In this document: positions 7,029 to 15,189 of the stretch, piece by piece | Numbering within the stretch: the stretch's first letter is position 1 | How the letters are laid out: each line of letters opens with the position of its first letter | From: UMGS1590 sp900552455 | GTDB taxonomy: Bacteria > Bacillota > Peptococcia > Peptococcales > Peptococcaceae | Direction: 5' to 3' | DNA: 64,000 nt | Assembly (NCBI GenBank): GCA_963931105.1 | Contig: OZ007004.1 | Span: 1,364,001 to 1,428,000 of the forward strand | Program-made: the position numbers and the translations under genes | Notes under the pieces: model-generated | Seen by the model: only the letters and a program-made list of their open reading frames with translations | What the model was told of the DNA's origin: nothing | Database searches by the model: none

Positions 7029-7394
7029 TCATTTTGCGGCACGATTTTCCAACAGCACACAGCCGAGCACAACGAGATCGCCCGCTCCCGCGTCGCGGAT
7101 GCCGTGCGTGCCGCCGTCGGTCGTGTAGAGCACATCGCCGGCTGAAACCGGATGCTCAACGCCGTCGTCCACAGCGAATCCGTTTCCGGCGAGCACAACA
7201 TAGAGCGCAATGTTGCCGTCGTGCGTGTGTTCGCCGATGCTCGCGCCTGGCGCAAATGCCATCGTTTTGAAAAAGCGGCCCTCGTTTTTTAAGAGCGCCT
7301 CGTCTGGCAGAAGCGCCGTGAATGTGATGCGCCCGCTGCCGCCGCTGTAATTTTCGTGCGTTTCCTGCGGCCGTTCGTTTGTGTGGATGATCAT
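7029..7394 (-). CDS. Cupin-domain protein, paralogue with altered metal site
   Basis: A 121-residue cupin with about half its residues shared with its neighbour, including the MII start and the GDVLYTTDGGTHGIRDAG segment. In motif 1 (GEHTHDGNIALYVVLAG) the two His remain but the usual Glu ligand is replaced by Ala, so metal binding may be altered. Start ATG at 7394 follows AAAGGAGG. TATACT at about 7430 is a likely -10. It looks like a tandem duplication with one copy diverging. Function unknown. Confidence 0.86.
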   Translation of the reverse strand: MIIHTNERPQETHENYSGGSGRITFTALLPDEALLKNEGRFFKTMAFAPGASIGEHTHDGNIALYVVLAGNGFAVDDGVEHPVSAGDVLYTTDGGTHGIRDAGAGDLVVLGCVLLENRAAK

Positions 7395-7583
7395 GGCTGC
7401 TCGCCTCCTTTAATGCGTTCAGTATAGCATATTTGTGGATATTTTTGTCCCTGCGTCGTCATCTCTCTCTTGAAAAATTAACAGCTGGGCCAGTCGCCAG
7501 CGATTTTAAGGTTGCGTTAAGTGCGAGCGCCTAAGATAGGGACCGTAACAAGAACCCTGCATACAAGAAAGAGGTGCATAGAT

Positions 7584-9974
7584 TTGAATTTCCCTTCATC
7601 TAAGAAATTAACTGCCGCTGTGCTGTTGGCGGCGCTGACCGCGACATCGATCGCGCCAGGCGCTGTGCTTGCAGCTGACAGCAGCGATAATGTAGCAACT
7701 GTGCAGCCTGGCGGCGACCAGCCACCGGAAAAACCACCAGGCGACCAGCAGCCAACGCCGCCAGATGGCGGAAAACCTGGCGAACAGCCACCAGCCAAGC
7801 CAGGCGGCGCGGACACCATGGAATACGACTACACCGGCGAGCTTTCAGGTGCAGTCACCGCCGACGGCGAAGAAATGACGCGCGCCGGCGAAACCATTTC
7901 CACCGAAACCGTCGACCAAAACGTCGGACTGGCGCAAAATGGCGGCAGCCTGACCCTCACCGACGCCACCCTCGATAAGAGCGGCAGCGACACCAATGGC
8001 GACAACTGCAATTTCTATGGCATCAACTCGATCCTGCTTTCTGTAAACGATGATTCTGTGATCAAAGTCGCCGATTCCAAGCTCACCGCAGACAGCACCG
8101 GTTCCAACGCCATTTTCGCCACCGACGGCGGCACCGTTTATGCGAACAACAACACCATCGTCACCTCCGCCAGCAATTCCCGCGGGCTTGATGCCACCTA
8201 TGGCGGCACCGTGATCGGCAATCTGCTCGCAATCTCCACCGCCGGCGATCATTCCGCAGCGCTTGCGACCGACCGTGGCGGCGGCAATATCTCGCTGACG
8301 AATTCTAGCCTTTTCACCGCTGGCAGCGGCTCGCCGCTCCTGTATTCCACCGGCAATGTGCAGGTGGACAATGTGAAAGGCACCGCCACCGGCAGCCAGA
8401 TCGCCGGTATGGAAGGGCTTAACACCATTCTCATCAAAAATTCTCAGCTCACCAGCGAAGTCACCGGCAAGACCGCCAGTGATCCTGTCGCAAACGGCGT
8501 GATCATTTATCAGTCCACGTCCGGCGATGCCGAGGCTGCCACTGGCGAGACCGCAGAATTTGAAGCAGAAAATTCCACCCTCGCAAGCGACATCCAGGAA
8601 GGCAGCATGTTCTATCTGACGAACACCACCGCCAACATTGTGCTCAAAAACACCACCCTGGATTTTGACAGCGACGCAGCAAATCTGCTCACCATTGGCG
8701 GGAACGATGCGAACAACTGGGGCACGCCAGGAAAAAATGGCGCCGATGTCACCTTCACCGGGCTGGATCAGGAGCTCGCCGGAAATATCGACGTCGATAC
8801 CATCTCCAGCCTTGACCTCTATCTGCTGGATGGCACCACCTACACCGGCGCCACCACCATCAGCGAAAACGCCGCTGCTTCTGAACAGAGCGACGCACCG
8901 ATCAGCGTCAGCATTGATGGCGACGCTTCGTGGATCGTGACAGCAGATTCCACCGTCACAAATCTCCACATCGCCGACGGCGGCAAGCTCGTCGACCAGG
9001 ATGGAAAGAGCGTGAGTGTCAAGGATGCCAGCGGCAATATCCTCGCCAGCGGAGAAAGCGATGTGACCGTCACCGTCAGCGGCAGCTATGACACCACCGT
9101 CACCACCAGCGACGACAATTCGCTGAACGCCACCGTCATCGATCGCGACGATTTTGACGTCGCTTATACCACCAACACAGAATTTGGCACGAACGCCGGC
9201 GCTGATCGCAACGACGACATCACCATCCAGGAACCAACCGGCGGTGACGACGTCATGGGCGGCGAGCAGCCAGGTGGCGATAAACCACCAGCAAAACCGG
9301 GCGACGAAACCTCTCTGCCATTCACCGATGTAGCGAATGACCACTGGGCCTATCAGAATATCGCAGATATCTATAGCGCCGGCCTTATGACCGGCACGTC
9401 TGCCGATACCTTCTCGCCAGAACTCAGCGTCAACCGCGCCATGCTCGTCTCCATCCTCTATCGTCTTGAAGATGCGAGCACCAAACCTGCCGACGCCGGC
9501 TTCACAGACGTTGCCGCGGGTGCCTGGTACGCCGACGCTGTAAACTGGGCAAAAGAAAATAATATCGTCAGCGGCTACAGCGACACCCTTTTCGGACCAG
9601 AGGACACCCTCACCCGCGAACAATTCGCCGCCATTCTTTATCGCTACGCAGCGTATAAAGGCTACGACACCACCACCAGCGACGACGCCACCCTCGACAA
9701 TTTCACCGATGCATCGAGCATCAGCAGCGGTTTTGACAACGTCCTCCTCTGGGCCAACGACAAAGGCTACATCGGTGGCATGACAGAAACCACCCTCGCT
9801 CCACAGGGCAGCACCACCCGCGCCCAGGCCTCCGCAATCCTCCTCCGTTTCCTGCGCGCAGAAAATGCTCTGCCAGATACCGACCGGCAGCCTGACGGAA
9901 ACCTAGACGATAACGGCGAACCAGCCAAACCAGAAGGCGACCTCCAGCCAGAGAAACCAGAAGGAGAAGCGTGA
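7584..9974 (+). CDS. Large secreted SLH-domain surface protein with beta-helix-like repeats
   Basis: A 796-residue protein. The start is most likely TTG at 7584, seven bases after AAAGAGGTG. A signal peptide follows (KKLTAAVLLAALTATS, cleavage near VLAA). Next is a Pro/Gly/Lys-rich linker (~35-75), then about 430 residues of short repetitive strands rich in Thr, Asn, Asp and Gly that resemble a right-handed beta-helix adhesin. A second Pro/Gly linker precedes three SLH repeats (FTDVANDHWAYQNI; FTDVAAGAWYADAV; a weaker third) that should anchor the protein to cell-wall polymers. The tail is PEKPEGEA. Ligand and role unknown; an adhesin is one possibility. Confidence 0.85.
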   Translation: MNFPSSKKLTAAVLLAALTATSIAPGAVLAADSSDNVATVQPGGDQPPEKPPGDQQPTPPDGGKPGEQPPAKPGGADTMEYDYTGELSGAVTADGEEMTRAGETISTETVDQNVGLAQNGGSLTLTDATLDKSGSDTNGDNCNFYGINSILLSVNDDSVIKVADSKLTADSTGSNAIFATDGGTVYANNNTIVTSASNSRGLDATYGGTVIGNLLAISTAGDHSAALATDRGGGNISLTNSSLFTAGSGSPLLYSTGNVQVDNVKGTATGSQIAGMEGLNTILIKNSQLTSEVTGKTASDPVANGVIIYQSTSGDAEAATGETAEFEAENSTLASDIQEGSMFYLTNTTANIVLKNTTLDFDSDAANLLTIGGNDANNWGTPGKNGADVTFTGLDQELAGNIDVDTISSLDLYLLDGTTYTGATTISENAAASEQSDAPISVSIDGDASWIVTADSTVTNLHIADGGKLVDQDGKSVSVKDASGNILASGESDVTVTVSGSYDTTVTTSDDNSLNATVIDRDDFDVAYTTNTEFGTNAGADRNDDITIQEPTGGDDVMGGEQPGGDKPPAKPGDETSLPFTDVANDHWAYQNIADIYSAGLMTGTSADTFSPELSVNRAMLVSILYRLEDASTKPADAGFTDVAAGAWYADAVNWAKENNIVSGYSDTLFGPEDTLTREQFAAILYRYAAYKGYDTTTSDDATLDNFTDASSISSGFDNVLLWANDKGYIGGMTETTLAPQGSTTRAQASAILLRFLRAENALPDTDRQPDGNLDDNGEPAKPEGDLQPEKPEGEA

Positions 9975-9992
9975 GTAGCGATAGAATTGCAT

Positions 9993-10044
9993 AAAAAGAA
10001 CGCATGGAGTATTTCAGTAAAGAAATGCTTCATGCGTTCTTTTT
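9993..10044. terminator. Bidirectional terminator between convergent genes
   Basis: A 14-bp perfect stem (9993-10006 with 10031-10044) carries A-rich and T-rich ends on both sides. It separates the SLH gene from the convergent XRE gene and overlaps the last bases of the latter. Confidence 0.88.
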
Positions 10045-10285
10045 ATTCGAGTCCCAACAAATAAGAGACAGGAATATCCAATGCCTTGGAAAGATAGATT
10101 AATTCATAATCAGGAACAACACGATTGCCAGTTTCAATACGGCTGACAGCACGTTGTGTAATATCCAGGCCAGCGATTTGTATCTGTGCAGCGAGCTGTT
10201 CCTGTGAAAGCCCTAGATGTAAGCGCTTTTCTCTGACTTGAGTTCCACAAATATTGCTGCGTCCATTGTGATAGTAAATATTCAT
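10043..10285 (-). CDS. XRE-family transcriptional regulator
   Basis: An 80-residue protein with one helix-turn-helix (REKRLHLGLSQEQLAAQIQI, then LDITQRAVSRIETGNRVVPD) and a C-terminal LSKALDIPVSYLLGLE helix. Start ATG at 10285 follows GAGAGGATG. It has no partner gene and is divergent from the LysR gene of island A; the promoters overlap back to back (10332-10338). The AT-rich sequence matches island A more than the SLH gene before it. Target unknown. Confidence 0.88.
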   Translation of the reverse strand: MNIYYHNGRSNICGTQVREKRLHLGLSQEQLAAQIQIAGLDITQRAVSRIETGNRVVPDYELIYLSKALDIPVSYLLGLE

Positions 10286-10331
10286 GATAAGGCATCCTCT
10301 CTTGTTTTATTACTAAGATGACTAATATGAG

Positions 10332-10358
10332 TTGACAATATCATGAATTGCGTGATAT
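10332..10358. promoter_or_regulatory. Overlapping divergent -35 boxes and a 21-bp dyad
   Basis: TTGACA (plus, 10332-10337) and TTGTCA (minus, read from 10338-10333) overlap back to back. The dyad ATATCA-N9-TGATAT at 10338-10358 has the T-N11-A type spacing of LysR sites and follows the plus-strand -35 directly. The -10 elements are weak. No other function is seen in the 226-bp gap. Confidence 0.4.
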
Positions 10359-10511
10359 TTTATTTCTAAGTAGAGTAAACAGAAGAATTTAAAGTATCTC
10401 AAGAAGAAAAATAAATTCATTTTTCCGAATCTTACTCGTAAGAACATCAATTTTCGCTATTTTACATTAGCATAGGCTTGATGGCACAATGGTGATAAAG
10501 GAGTGATGGGT

Positions 10512-11420
10512 GTGTTAAAATTGGAATCTTTATTGTATTTGAACCAAGTGTATAGATTTAATTCGATTAAACTTGCGGCAGAATCCATACCTGTCTCACC
10601 ATCGACAATTAGTGCCGCATTGCATAAATTGGAAAAGGAGTGGGATGTTCCTCTGTTAATTAGAACTTATCAGGGCGTAGAATTGACAGATTCTGCCAAA
10701 AGAATTGCTGTAGCATCTAAGAATCTTTTTACTGAGGTGGAAAATGTAGAAAACTTGATCAGAATGGAACAACGGCAACAGTATTCTTTAAAAGACCAAG
10801 ATAAGACACTAATTGTTTTGCTTTCTCGTGGGCTGTGGCAGGGCAGCACTGGGAAATTGCTGGCATATTTTTTGGAATATAATATTAATGTAGATTTTCC
10901 GGATCTATCTTATAATAATGAACGGTATTTGGAAATGGTGGATAAAAATCAAATGGCGATATTAATCAATTGGTTTGCAGAGCCAGCGGAGGATTTATTA
11001 ATCAATTATCCTCATGTGAAATATATTAAGCACAGTGTGGGAAAACCGTGTGTTATCATGGCTCCAAATTCCAAATTTGTATCGCCGGATAAAAAAGAAC
11101 TAACACCGAAGGAAGCTTTGGAACTACCTTTCTTTCGGTTTACTGAAGGATACGATCATGCCTTTACGATCTTTGAGATGCTAGCAGAATATGGGGAGGT
11201 TAATATCGTAGCAAACATTTCTAATGTTCAGGTGTTGCAGACAATGATGGAATGTGAGCGGGGAGTGAGCGTAGGGAGTAGTTATAGATTTAAAGAAGAA
11301 AAAGACCTTCGCTATGTGCCAATTCGTTCAGATCTGAGGTTCTCGTTCGTATTATGCTATAATGAAGAATTACCAGAAGGATATGTGGTGCTGTTAAAAC
11401 ACTTGTTAGATAAATTTTAA
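10512..11420 (+). CDS. LysR-family transcriptional regulator (island A)
   Basis: A 302-residue LysR protein. The N-terminal winged helix is recognisable (AAESIPVSPSTISAALHKLE, then WDVPLLIRT) and is followed by the two-lobed periplasmic-binding-like effector domain. I prefer the GTG at 10512, eight bases after AAAGGAG; the ATG at 10506 is too close to that site. The recognition helix is less conserved than in the two other LysR proteins of the window. It ends in its own terminator and precedes the phosphatase-superfamily gene that it may control. The inducer is unknown. Confidence 0.88.
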   Translation: MLKLESLLYLNQVYRFNSIKLAAESIPVSPSTISAALHKLEKEWDVPLLIRTYQGVELTDSAKRIAVASKNLFTEVENVENLIRMEQRQQYSLKDQDKTLIVLLSRGLWQGSTGKLLAYFLEYNINVDFPDLSYNNERYLEMVDKNQMAILINWFAEPAEDLLINYPHVKYIKHSVGKPCVIMAPNSKFVSPDKKELTPKEALELPFFRFTEGYDHAFTIFEMLAEYGEVNIVANISNVQVLQTMMECERGVSVGSSYRFKEEKDLRYVPIRSDLRFSFVLCYNEELPEGYVVLLKHLLDKF

Positions 11421-11425
11421 TCATA

Positions 11426-11480
11426 AAAAGAAAAAGCTGAAAGCCTTGATTAGAGGGCTTTCAGCTTTTTCTTTTAGAAA
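11426..11480 (+). terminator. Terminator of the island A LysR gene
   Basis: A 20-bp stem (11426-11445 with 11456-11475) with a ten-base loop and T-rich 3' arm follows the LysR stop codon. Confidence 0.9.
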
Positions 11481-11580
11481 ACATTAGTAAATTTAATGAA
11501 ATTGACTTTGCTAGAGATAAGATTAAAACCATTAGTTTGATTTATGGAATGGCGTGCCCTACACTAATATCAGAAAAAGA

Positions 11581-11592
11581 AATTCGCGAATT
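11581..11592. promoter_or_regulatory. 12-bp palindrome upstream of the first phosphatase-superfamily gene
   Basis: AATTCGCGAATT is a perfect palindrome 54 bases before the start codon, in the 225-bp gap after the LysR terminator. It is a candidate operator or LysR half-site. A clear -10/-35 pair could not be picked in this AT-rich gap. Confidence 0.3.
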
Positions 11593-11645
11593 ATTCTTTC
11601 TTAAGTCATCATAAATCATTTGTTATTTAGAAAGGATGGAGAAAC

Positions 11646-13763
11646 ATGGGAAAGAAACGTGTAATAATGATCGGCTTAGACGCTGCCGATCCTGTACAGG
11701 TTAGAAGATTGATGGACACTGGCAAGATGCCTAATCTGAAAAGACTGCTGGAAGAAGAAGGCGTTGCAAATCCATCTCTGGCAATGATCGGTGCATTGCC
11801 TAGCGTTACCCCTCCAAACTGGTGCTCTATTGCAACAGGTTGCTGGCCAAGAACCCATGGTGTAACCTGCTATAACAACAATACGTTGGGGCAGAGCCTG
11901 ACTCTTGAAGAAGTTAACTGGACAAGTGCAAACGTTAATGCAGATTATATTTGGGAACAATTTGATAAAGAAGGTAAACGCAGCATTGTATTGAGTTATT
12001 GTGGTGTATGGCCTCCACGTGAAGGACGCAGCGAAAATTCTGTTATTATTGATGGTTCCGGTGTTGTTCCATTCCTGCGTTGTTCGCTGGACTATCAGAA
12101 GGTTGTGACGATGGAAGAAGGCGACTTCCCTATGGAATATACGCCACACACCGTCAAGAGTGATAACACGGACTGTATCATCATGGGTGATCAGTATGAA
12201 GAAATGCAGAAACAGTCTATGAAGACGGAAGCGGGCGACAGAATTCCTTGGGCTATGCCGGAAGGTGTACTTGCCTATCCTGCTGGTATCGAAGATCTGG
12301 ATTCTGCACATCATAACGAAGACCATCAGGAAGCGTACAAACCAACTAAGGCGGATAAATTAAGAACACCGCTCAAAGAGCCTAGAAACTGGAAATTTGA
12401 TCTTCCGGAAGGCGCGAAGGAAGCAACTGTTCTTTTGGCAAAGAGTACCGTTCGTCGTTATGCAGTCATTACTGCATCCGATGGTGTTCATTATGACACT
12501 GTGACTATTTACAAAAATAAAAAATCTGAAAAACCATTGGGTACAGTAACTGGCATTGGCAACTGGTCCGAATTTATTTATGACGTATATATTAAAGATG
12601 ATGTAGAACGCAACGTTGCTTATAAAATCAACCTTTGCGATCTGGCAGAAGATGGCAGCAAGGCAATCGTATACTTCTCATATGCGACAGATCTCGATAA
12701 TGATGATTATTTTTATCCTAGAGAAGTGGGTAAGAAGCTTTATGACGAAGTTGGACCAATGATTCAGTTTGCTTCTGTTGATGTTCGTGGCGATCACAAG
12801 GAAAATGATAAACTGGTATTTGACACTTATGCCAAAGAAGGTTGCGAATGGTTTGCTAACGCCGCGCATTGGCTGTTCAAAGAATATCCGGACTGGGATC
12901 TCTTCTATGTTCACATTCACTCTATTGATAACTTTGAACACTGGTTCATCAATGAAACTGTTCCTGAACGCAATCCAGAAGAATATCAGTATTATCAGGA
13001 TCTGATTGATGCTGTCTACACGGAAAACGACAAGTTCATTGGAGAAATGATGAAGTATCTTGATGGCGATACCTCCATCATCGTTACCTCTGACCATGGT
13101 CAGTGTCCTAAAAGTGCTGGTGATGAATATGAAATTGGATCTATTGGCGGAACGTCGACCAAGGTTATGTCTGAACTCGGCTATACGGTTACTTATCGCG
13201 ATGAAAACGGCAAACTGCAGATTGACTGGAGCAAGACCAGAGCGGTTGCAAAACGTTCTTCTTACATTTATGTCAACTTGAAGGGCCGTGATCCAGAAGG
13301 TATTGTTGAACCAGAAGATTATCATCAGCTGGTCCTCGACATTATCAGTGATCTGTACAACTATCGCAACAAAGATGGCAAACGTGTTATTGCACATGCA
13401 TTCACCAGAGATGAAATGGAATATCTGGGCATGGGTGGTATCCATTGCGGTGATATTCTCTATCAACTGGTTCCGACATTCAATAATGAACATGCAAATG
13501 TTGTTTCGACCGTTCATCATGAAGGATGGTCCATGCAGAATCTTTGCGTCATGGGTGGTGCCGGATTCAAACATGGTGAATTCATTGATAGACCAGTTCG
13601 TATCACCGATATCGTACCGACCATTTGCCATTTGACCAATACGGGCATGCCGGGTAGCGTTGAAGGTGGCGTTATCTATCAGGCTCTGGAAGGTTTCGAA
13701 GAAACCAAATACGATCGTGGTGATGAATGGGCACTGCCAATTGGTAAACGACTGATTAAATAA
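11646..13763 (+). CDS. Cytoplasmic alkaline-phosphatase-superfamily enzyme (type I phosphodiesterase-like), island A
   Basis: A 705-residue protein with no signal peptide. The metal-site elements of the type I phosphodiesterase/nucleotide pyrophosphatase family are present: Asp12 (GLDAADP), catalytic Thr55 (SVTPPNWCSIATG), a D/H pair in HIHSIDNFEH, TSDHGQ and a later VHHEGW histidine. A middle region of about 250 residues, including a strand-rich part with VTIYKNKKSEKP, is inserted between the core halves and shared with two paralogues in this window. The family cleaves phosphodiesters, phosphonates or phosphomonoesters; the substrate here is unknown. Start ATG follows AAAGGATGG. It leads the island A gene run. 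Confidence 0.85.
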   Translation: MGKKRVIMIGLDAADPVQVRRLMDTGKMPNLKRLLEEEGVANPSLAMIGALPSVTPPNWCSIATGCWPRTHGVTCYNNNTLGQSLTLEEVNWTSANVNADYIWEQFDKEGKRSIVLSYCGVWPPREGRSENSVIIDGSGVVPFLRCSLDYQKVVTMEEGDFPMEYTPHTVKSDNTDCIIMGDQYEEMQKQSMKTEAGDRIPWAMPEGVLAYPAGIEDLDSAHHNEDHQEAYKPTKADKLRTPLKEPRNWKFDLPEGAKEATVLLAKSTVRRYAVITASDGVHYDTVTIYKNKKSEKPLGTVTGIGNWSEFIYDVYIKDDVERNVAYKINLCDLAEDGSKAIVYFSYATDLDNDDYFYPREVGKKLYDEVGPMIQFASVDVRGDHKENDKLVFDTYAKEGCEWFANAAHWLFKEYPDWDLFYVHIHSIDNFEHWFINETVPERNPEEYQYYQDLIDAVYTENDKFIGEMMKYLDGDTSIIVTSDHGQCPKSAGDEYEIGSIGGTSTKVMSELGYTVTYRDENGKLQIDWSKTRAVAKRSSYIYVNLKGRDPEGIVEPEDYHQLVLDIISDLYNYRNKDGKRVIAHAFTRDEMEYLGMGGIHCGDILYQLVPTFNNEHANVVSTVHHEGWSMQNLCVMGGAGFKHGEFIDRPVRITDIVPTICHLTNTGMPGSVEGGVIYQALEGFEETKYDRGDEWALPIGKRLIK

Positions 13764-13788
13764 TTCAAAGAAATCATAGGCTCATTGA

Positions 13789-13823
13789 TAGGGCCAGACA
13801 TGACAGAATGTGTGCTGGCCCTA
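13789..13823 (+). terminator. Weak terminator or processing hairpin
   Basis: A 9-bp stem TAGGGCCAG/CTGGCCCTA (13789-13797 with 13815-13823) follows the phosphatase-superfamily gene. The T tract is poor, so it may only reduce read-through into the ATPase gene. Confidence 0.5.
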
Positions 13824-13871
13824 CTAATTTTAAATAGCTTTATGATGATTGATTGCAAAGGATGATTTTGC

Positions 13872-14681
13872 ATGAAAGTAATAGAAACAATAGATCTTTC
13901 GCACAAGCAGGGTAGTAAGTTTTTGGTGCAGGACATCAATTGGTCTGTTAATGAAAAAGAACACTGGATTGTGTTTGGGGCGAATGGTTGTGGAAAAACG
14001 ACGCTTCTGAGCATTGTTGCCGGATATCGTTCGTACAGCAATGGCCAGGTGAAGTTATTTGATCAGCCATTAAATGCTAAGACTGTCTTGAATTTACGAA
14101 AAGATATAGGTTTTGTAAGCTCATCTTATCTTGATCACTGTTTCTACAAGGAAAGTGGATTGGATATTATTCTGAGTGCGAAATTTGGAGGCTTTGGTAG
14201 ACGTACGAACATTGAAGATTCAGATGTACGAAAAGCAAGACAGCTTTTAAAAGCTTTTGGCATTGCTGATAAAGGTGACTATCCATATTTCATGCTCTCT
14301 CAAGGACAACGTCAACGTGTGTTGTTGTCAAGAGCATTAATGGTTCCGCCGAAATTGTTACTACTGGATGAACCACTGACAGGCTTGGATATTGTTGCTA
14401 GAGATTTTTTCCTCAATACACTACAGGAAATTGTTGAGACAACCGATGTGACAGTGGTTTATGTAACACATCATGTAGAAGAAATTTTGCCATTTTACTC
14501 TAAAGCGCTTTTGCTGAAGAATGGTTCAGCATATGCGCAAGGAGACTTGCATGAAATGTTCTCTGCACCGACTCTGAGCGGATTTTTCGGTCATCCGACA
14601 AAGGCGAACTGGCAAGGCGATGAATTGCATGTTGCAATAGGTGAAGAATTGCGTATGCCAAGTTCAGTTTGGCAATCGTAG
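13872..14681 (+). CDS. Stand-alone ABC ATPase (YlmA/ModF-like), island A
   Basis: A 269-residue nucleotide-binding domain. Walker A is GANGCGKTT (36-44), Walker B is KLLLLDEP, and the H-loop is YVTHHVEE. The signature is LSQGQRQR instead of LSGGQ. There is no membrane permease or binding protein beside it, which is typical of the YlmA/ModF/PhrA group whose function is mostly unknown. The next gene, 12 bases on, encodes a zinc-ribbon protein. The same pair recurs in island B in reverse order, so the two products probably work together. Confidence 0.85.
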   Translation: MKVIETIDLSHKQGSKFLVQDINWSVNEKEHWIVFGANGCGKTTLLSIVAGYRSYSNGQVKLFDQPLNAKTVLNLRKDIGFVSSSYLDHCFYKESGLDIILSAKFGGFGRRTNIEDSDVRKARQLLKAFGIADKGDYPYFMLSQGQRQRVLLSRALMVPPKLLLLDEPLTGLDIVARDFFLNTLQEIVETTDVTVVYVTHHVEEILPFYSKALLLKNGSAYAQGDLHEMFSAPTLSGFFGHPTKANWQGDELHVAIGEELRMPSSVWQS

Positions 14682-14693
14682 GGAGGGACTAAT

Positions 14694-15113
14694 ATGAGCA
14701 TCATTAGCAATCCTGCTGGCTCGGACGGGGCAAAATCAGCGAGTGAGTTAGATGCATTAAAAGAGCGCGCTAAACGATGTGTGTGCAAAAAATGTGGTGG
14801 GCCGCTTCAAACCAGCTTAGTAATCTATGACATTTACGGCGGTGTTGGCACAGAGCTCTATTGTCCAAATTGTCAGCAAAATGAGTTTGGAACTGAACCA
14901 GAAATATATAAACTTGCAGAATATTACGTAGAAAATTTTCAGTTTAATTATTTCTATGATATGGAAGAAAACGATCTTAATGAACAATTAAACGTTTCTA
15001 AAGTGGCCGATATGATTAGTTGGCTATTGAAGAATATTGGCTTATTAGACAATGATGGCTTAAAGACGTGTTCTCCAGATTACCATCATAATAAACACGT
15101 TTATGATGAATGA
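14694..15113 (+). CDS. Zinc-ribbon protein of unknown function, island A
   Basis: A 139-residue protein with CKKCGGP near residue 33 and CPNC about 30 residues later, a four-cysteine zinc ribbon. The rest is acidic and helical (FGTEPEIYKLAEYYVENFQF, then KVADMISWLLKNIGLL). I do not recognise a named family. A homologous protein in island B keeps the cysteines, the EIY and the QFN-F segments. Start ATG follows GGGAGGG. The gene lies 12 bases after the ABC ATPase and 37 bases before the carrier's leader. Confidence 0.75.
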   Translation: MSIISNPAGSDGAKSASELDALKERAKRCVCKKCGGPLQTSLVIYDIYGGVGTELYCPNCQQNEFGTEPEIYKLAEYYVENFQFNYFYDMEENDLNEQLNVSKVADMISWLLKNIGLLDNDGLKTCSPDYHHNKHVYDE

Positions 15114-15150
15114 ATTTTAATGACTTAAAAATTTGAAAGGGGGCTTTAAT

Positions 15151-15189
15151 ATGTCAACCGCTGCTTCTGAACAAAAAAAGCATGTTTAA
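15151..15189 (+). other. 12-codon leader reading frame overlapping the carrier start
   Basis: GAAAGGGGG precedes an ATG at 15151 that encodes MSTAASEQKKHV and stops at 15187-15189, overlapping the carrier's own ATG (15182). It has the only good ribosome site here. It is either a coupled leader peptide or the true N terminus of the carrier displaced by one base in an A7 run (15173-15179). Confidence 0.55.

Noticed and set aside
7845..9623. A 592-codon open frame on the minus strand opposite the SLH gene
   Set aside because: It mirrors the third-position bias of the SLH gene, has no ribosome site or known motif, and the plus-strand protein has clear SLH repeats and a signal peptide.
15173..15180. 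A dnaX-like A-AAA-AAG slippery site at the carrier start
   Set aside because: The zero-frame codons fit the motif, but a -1 slip enters a frame different from that of the carrier; a +1 change would be needed.
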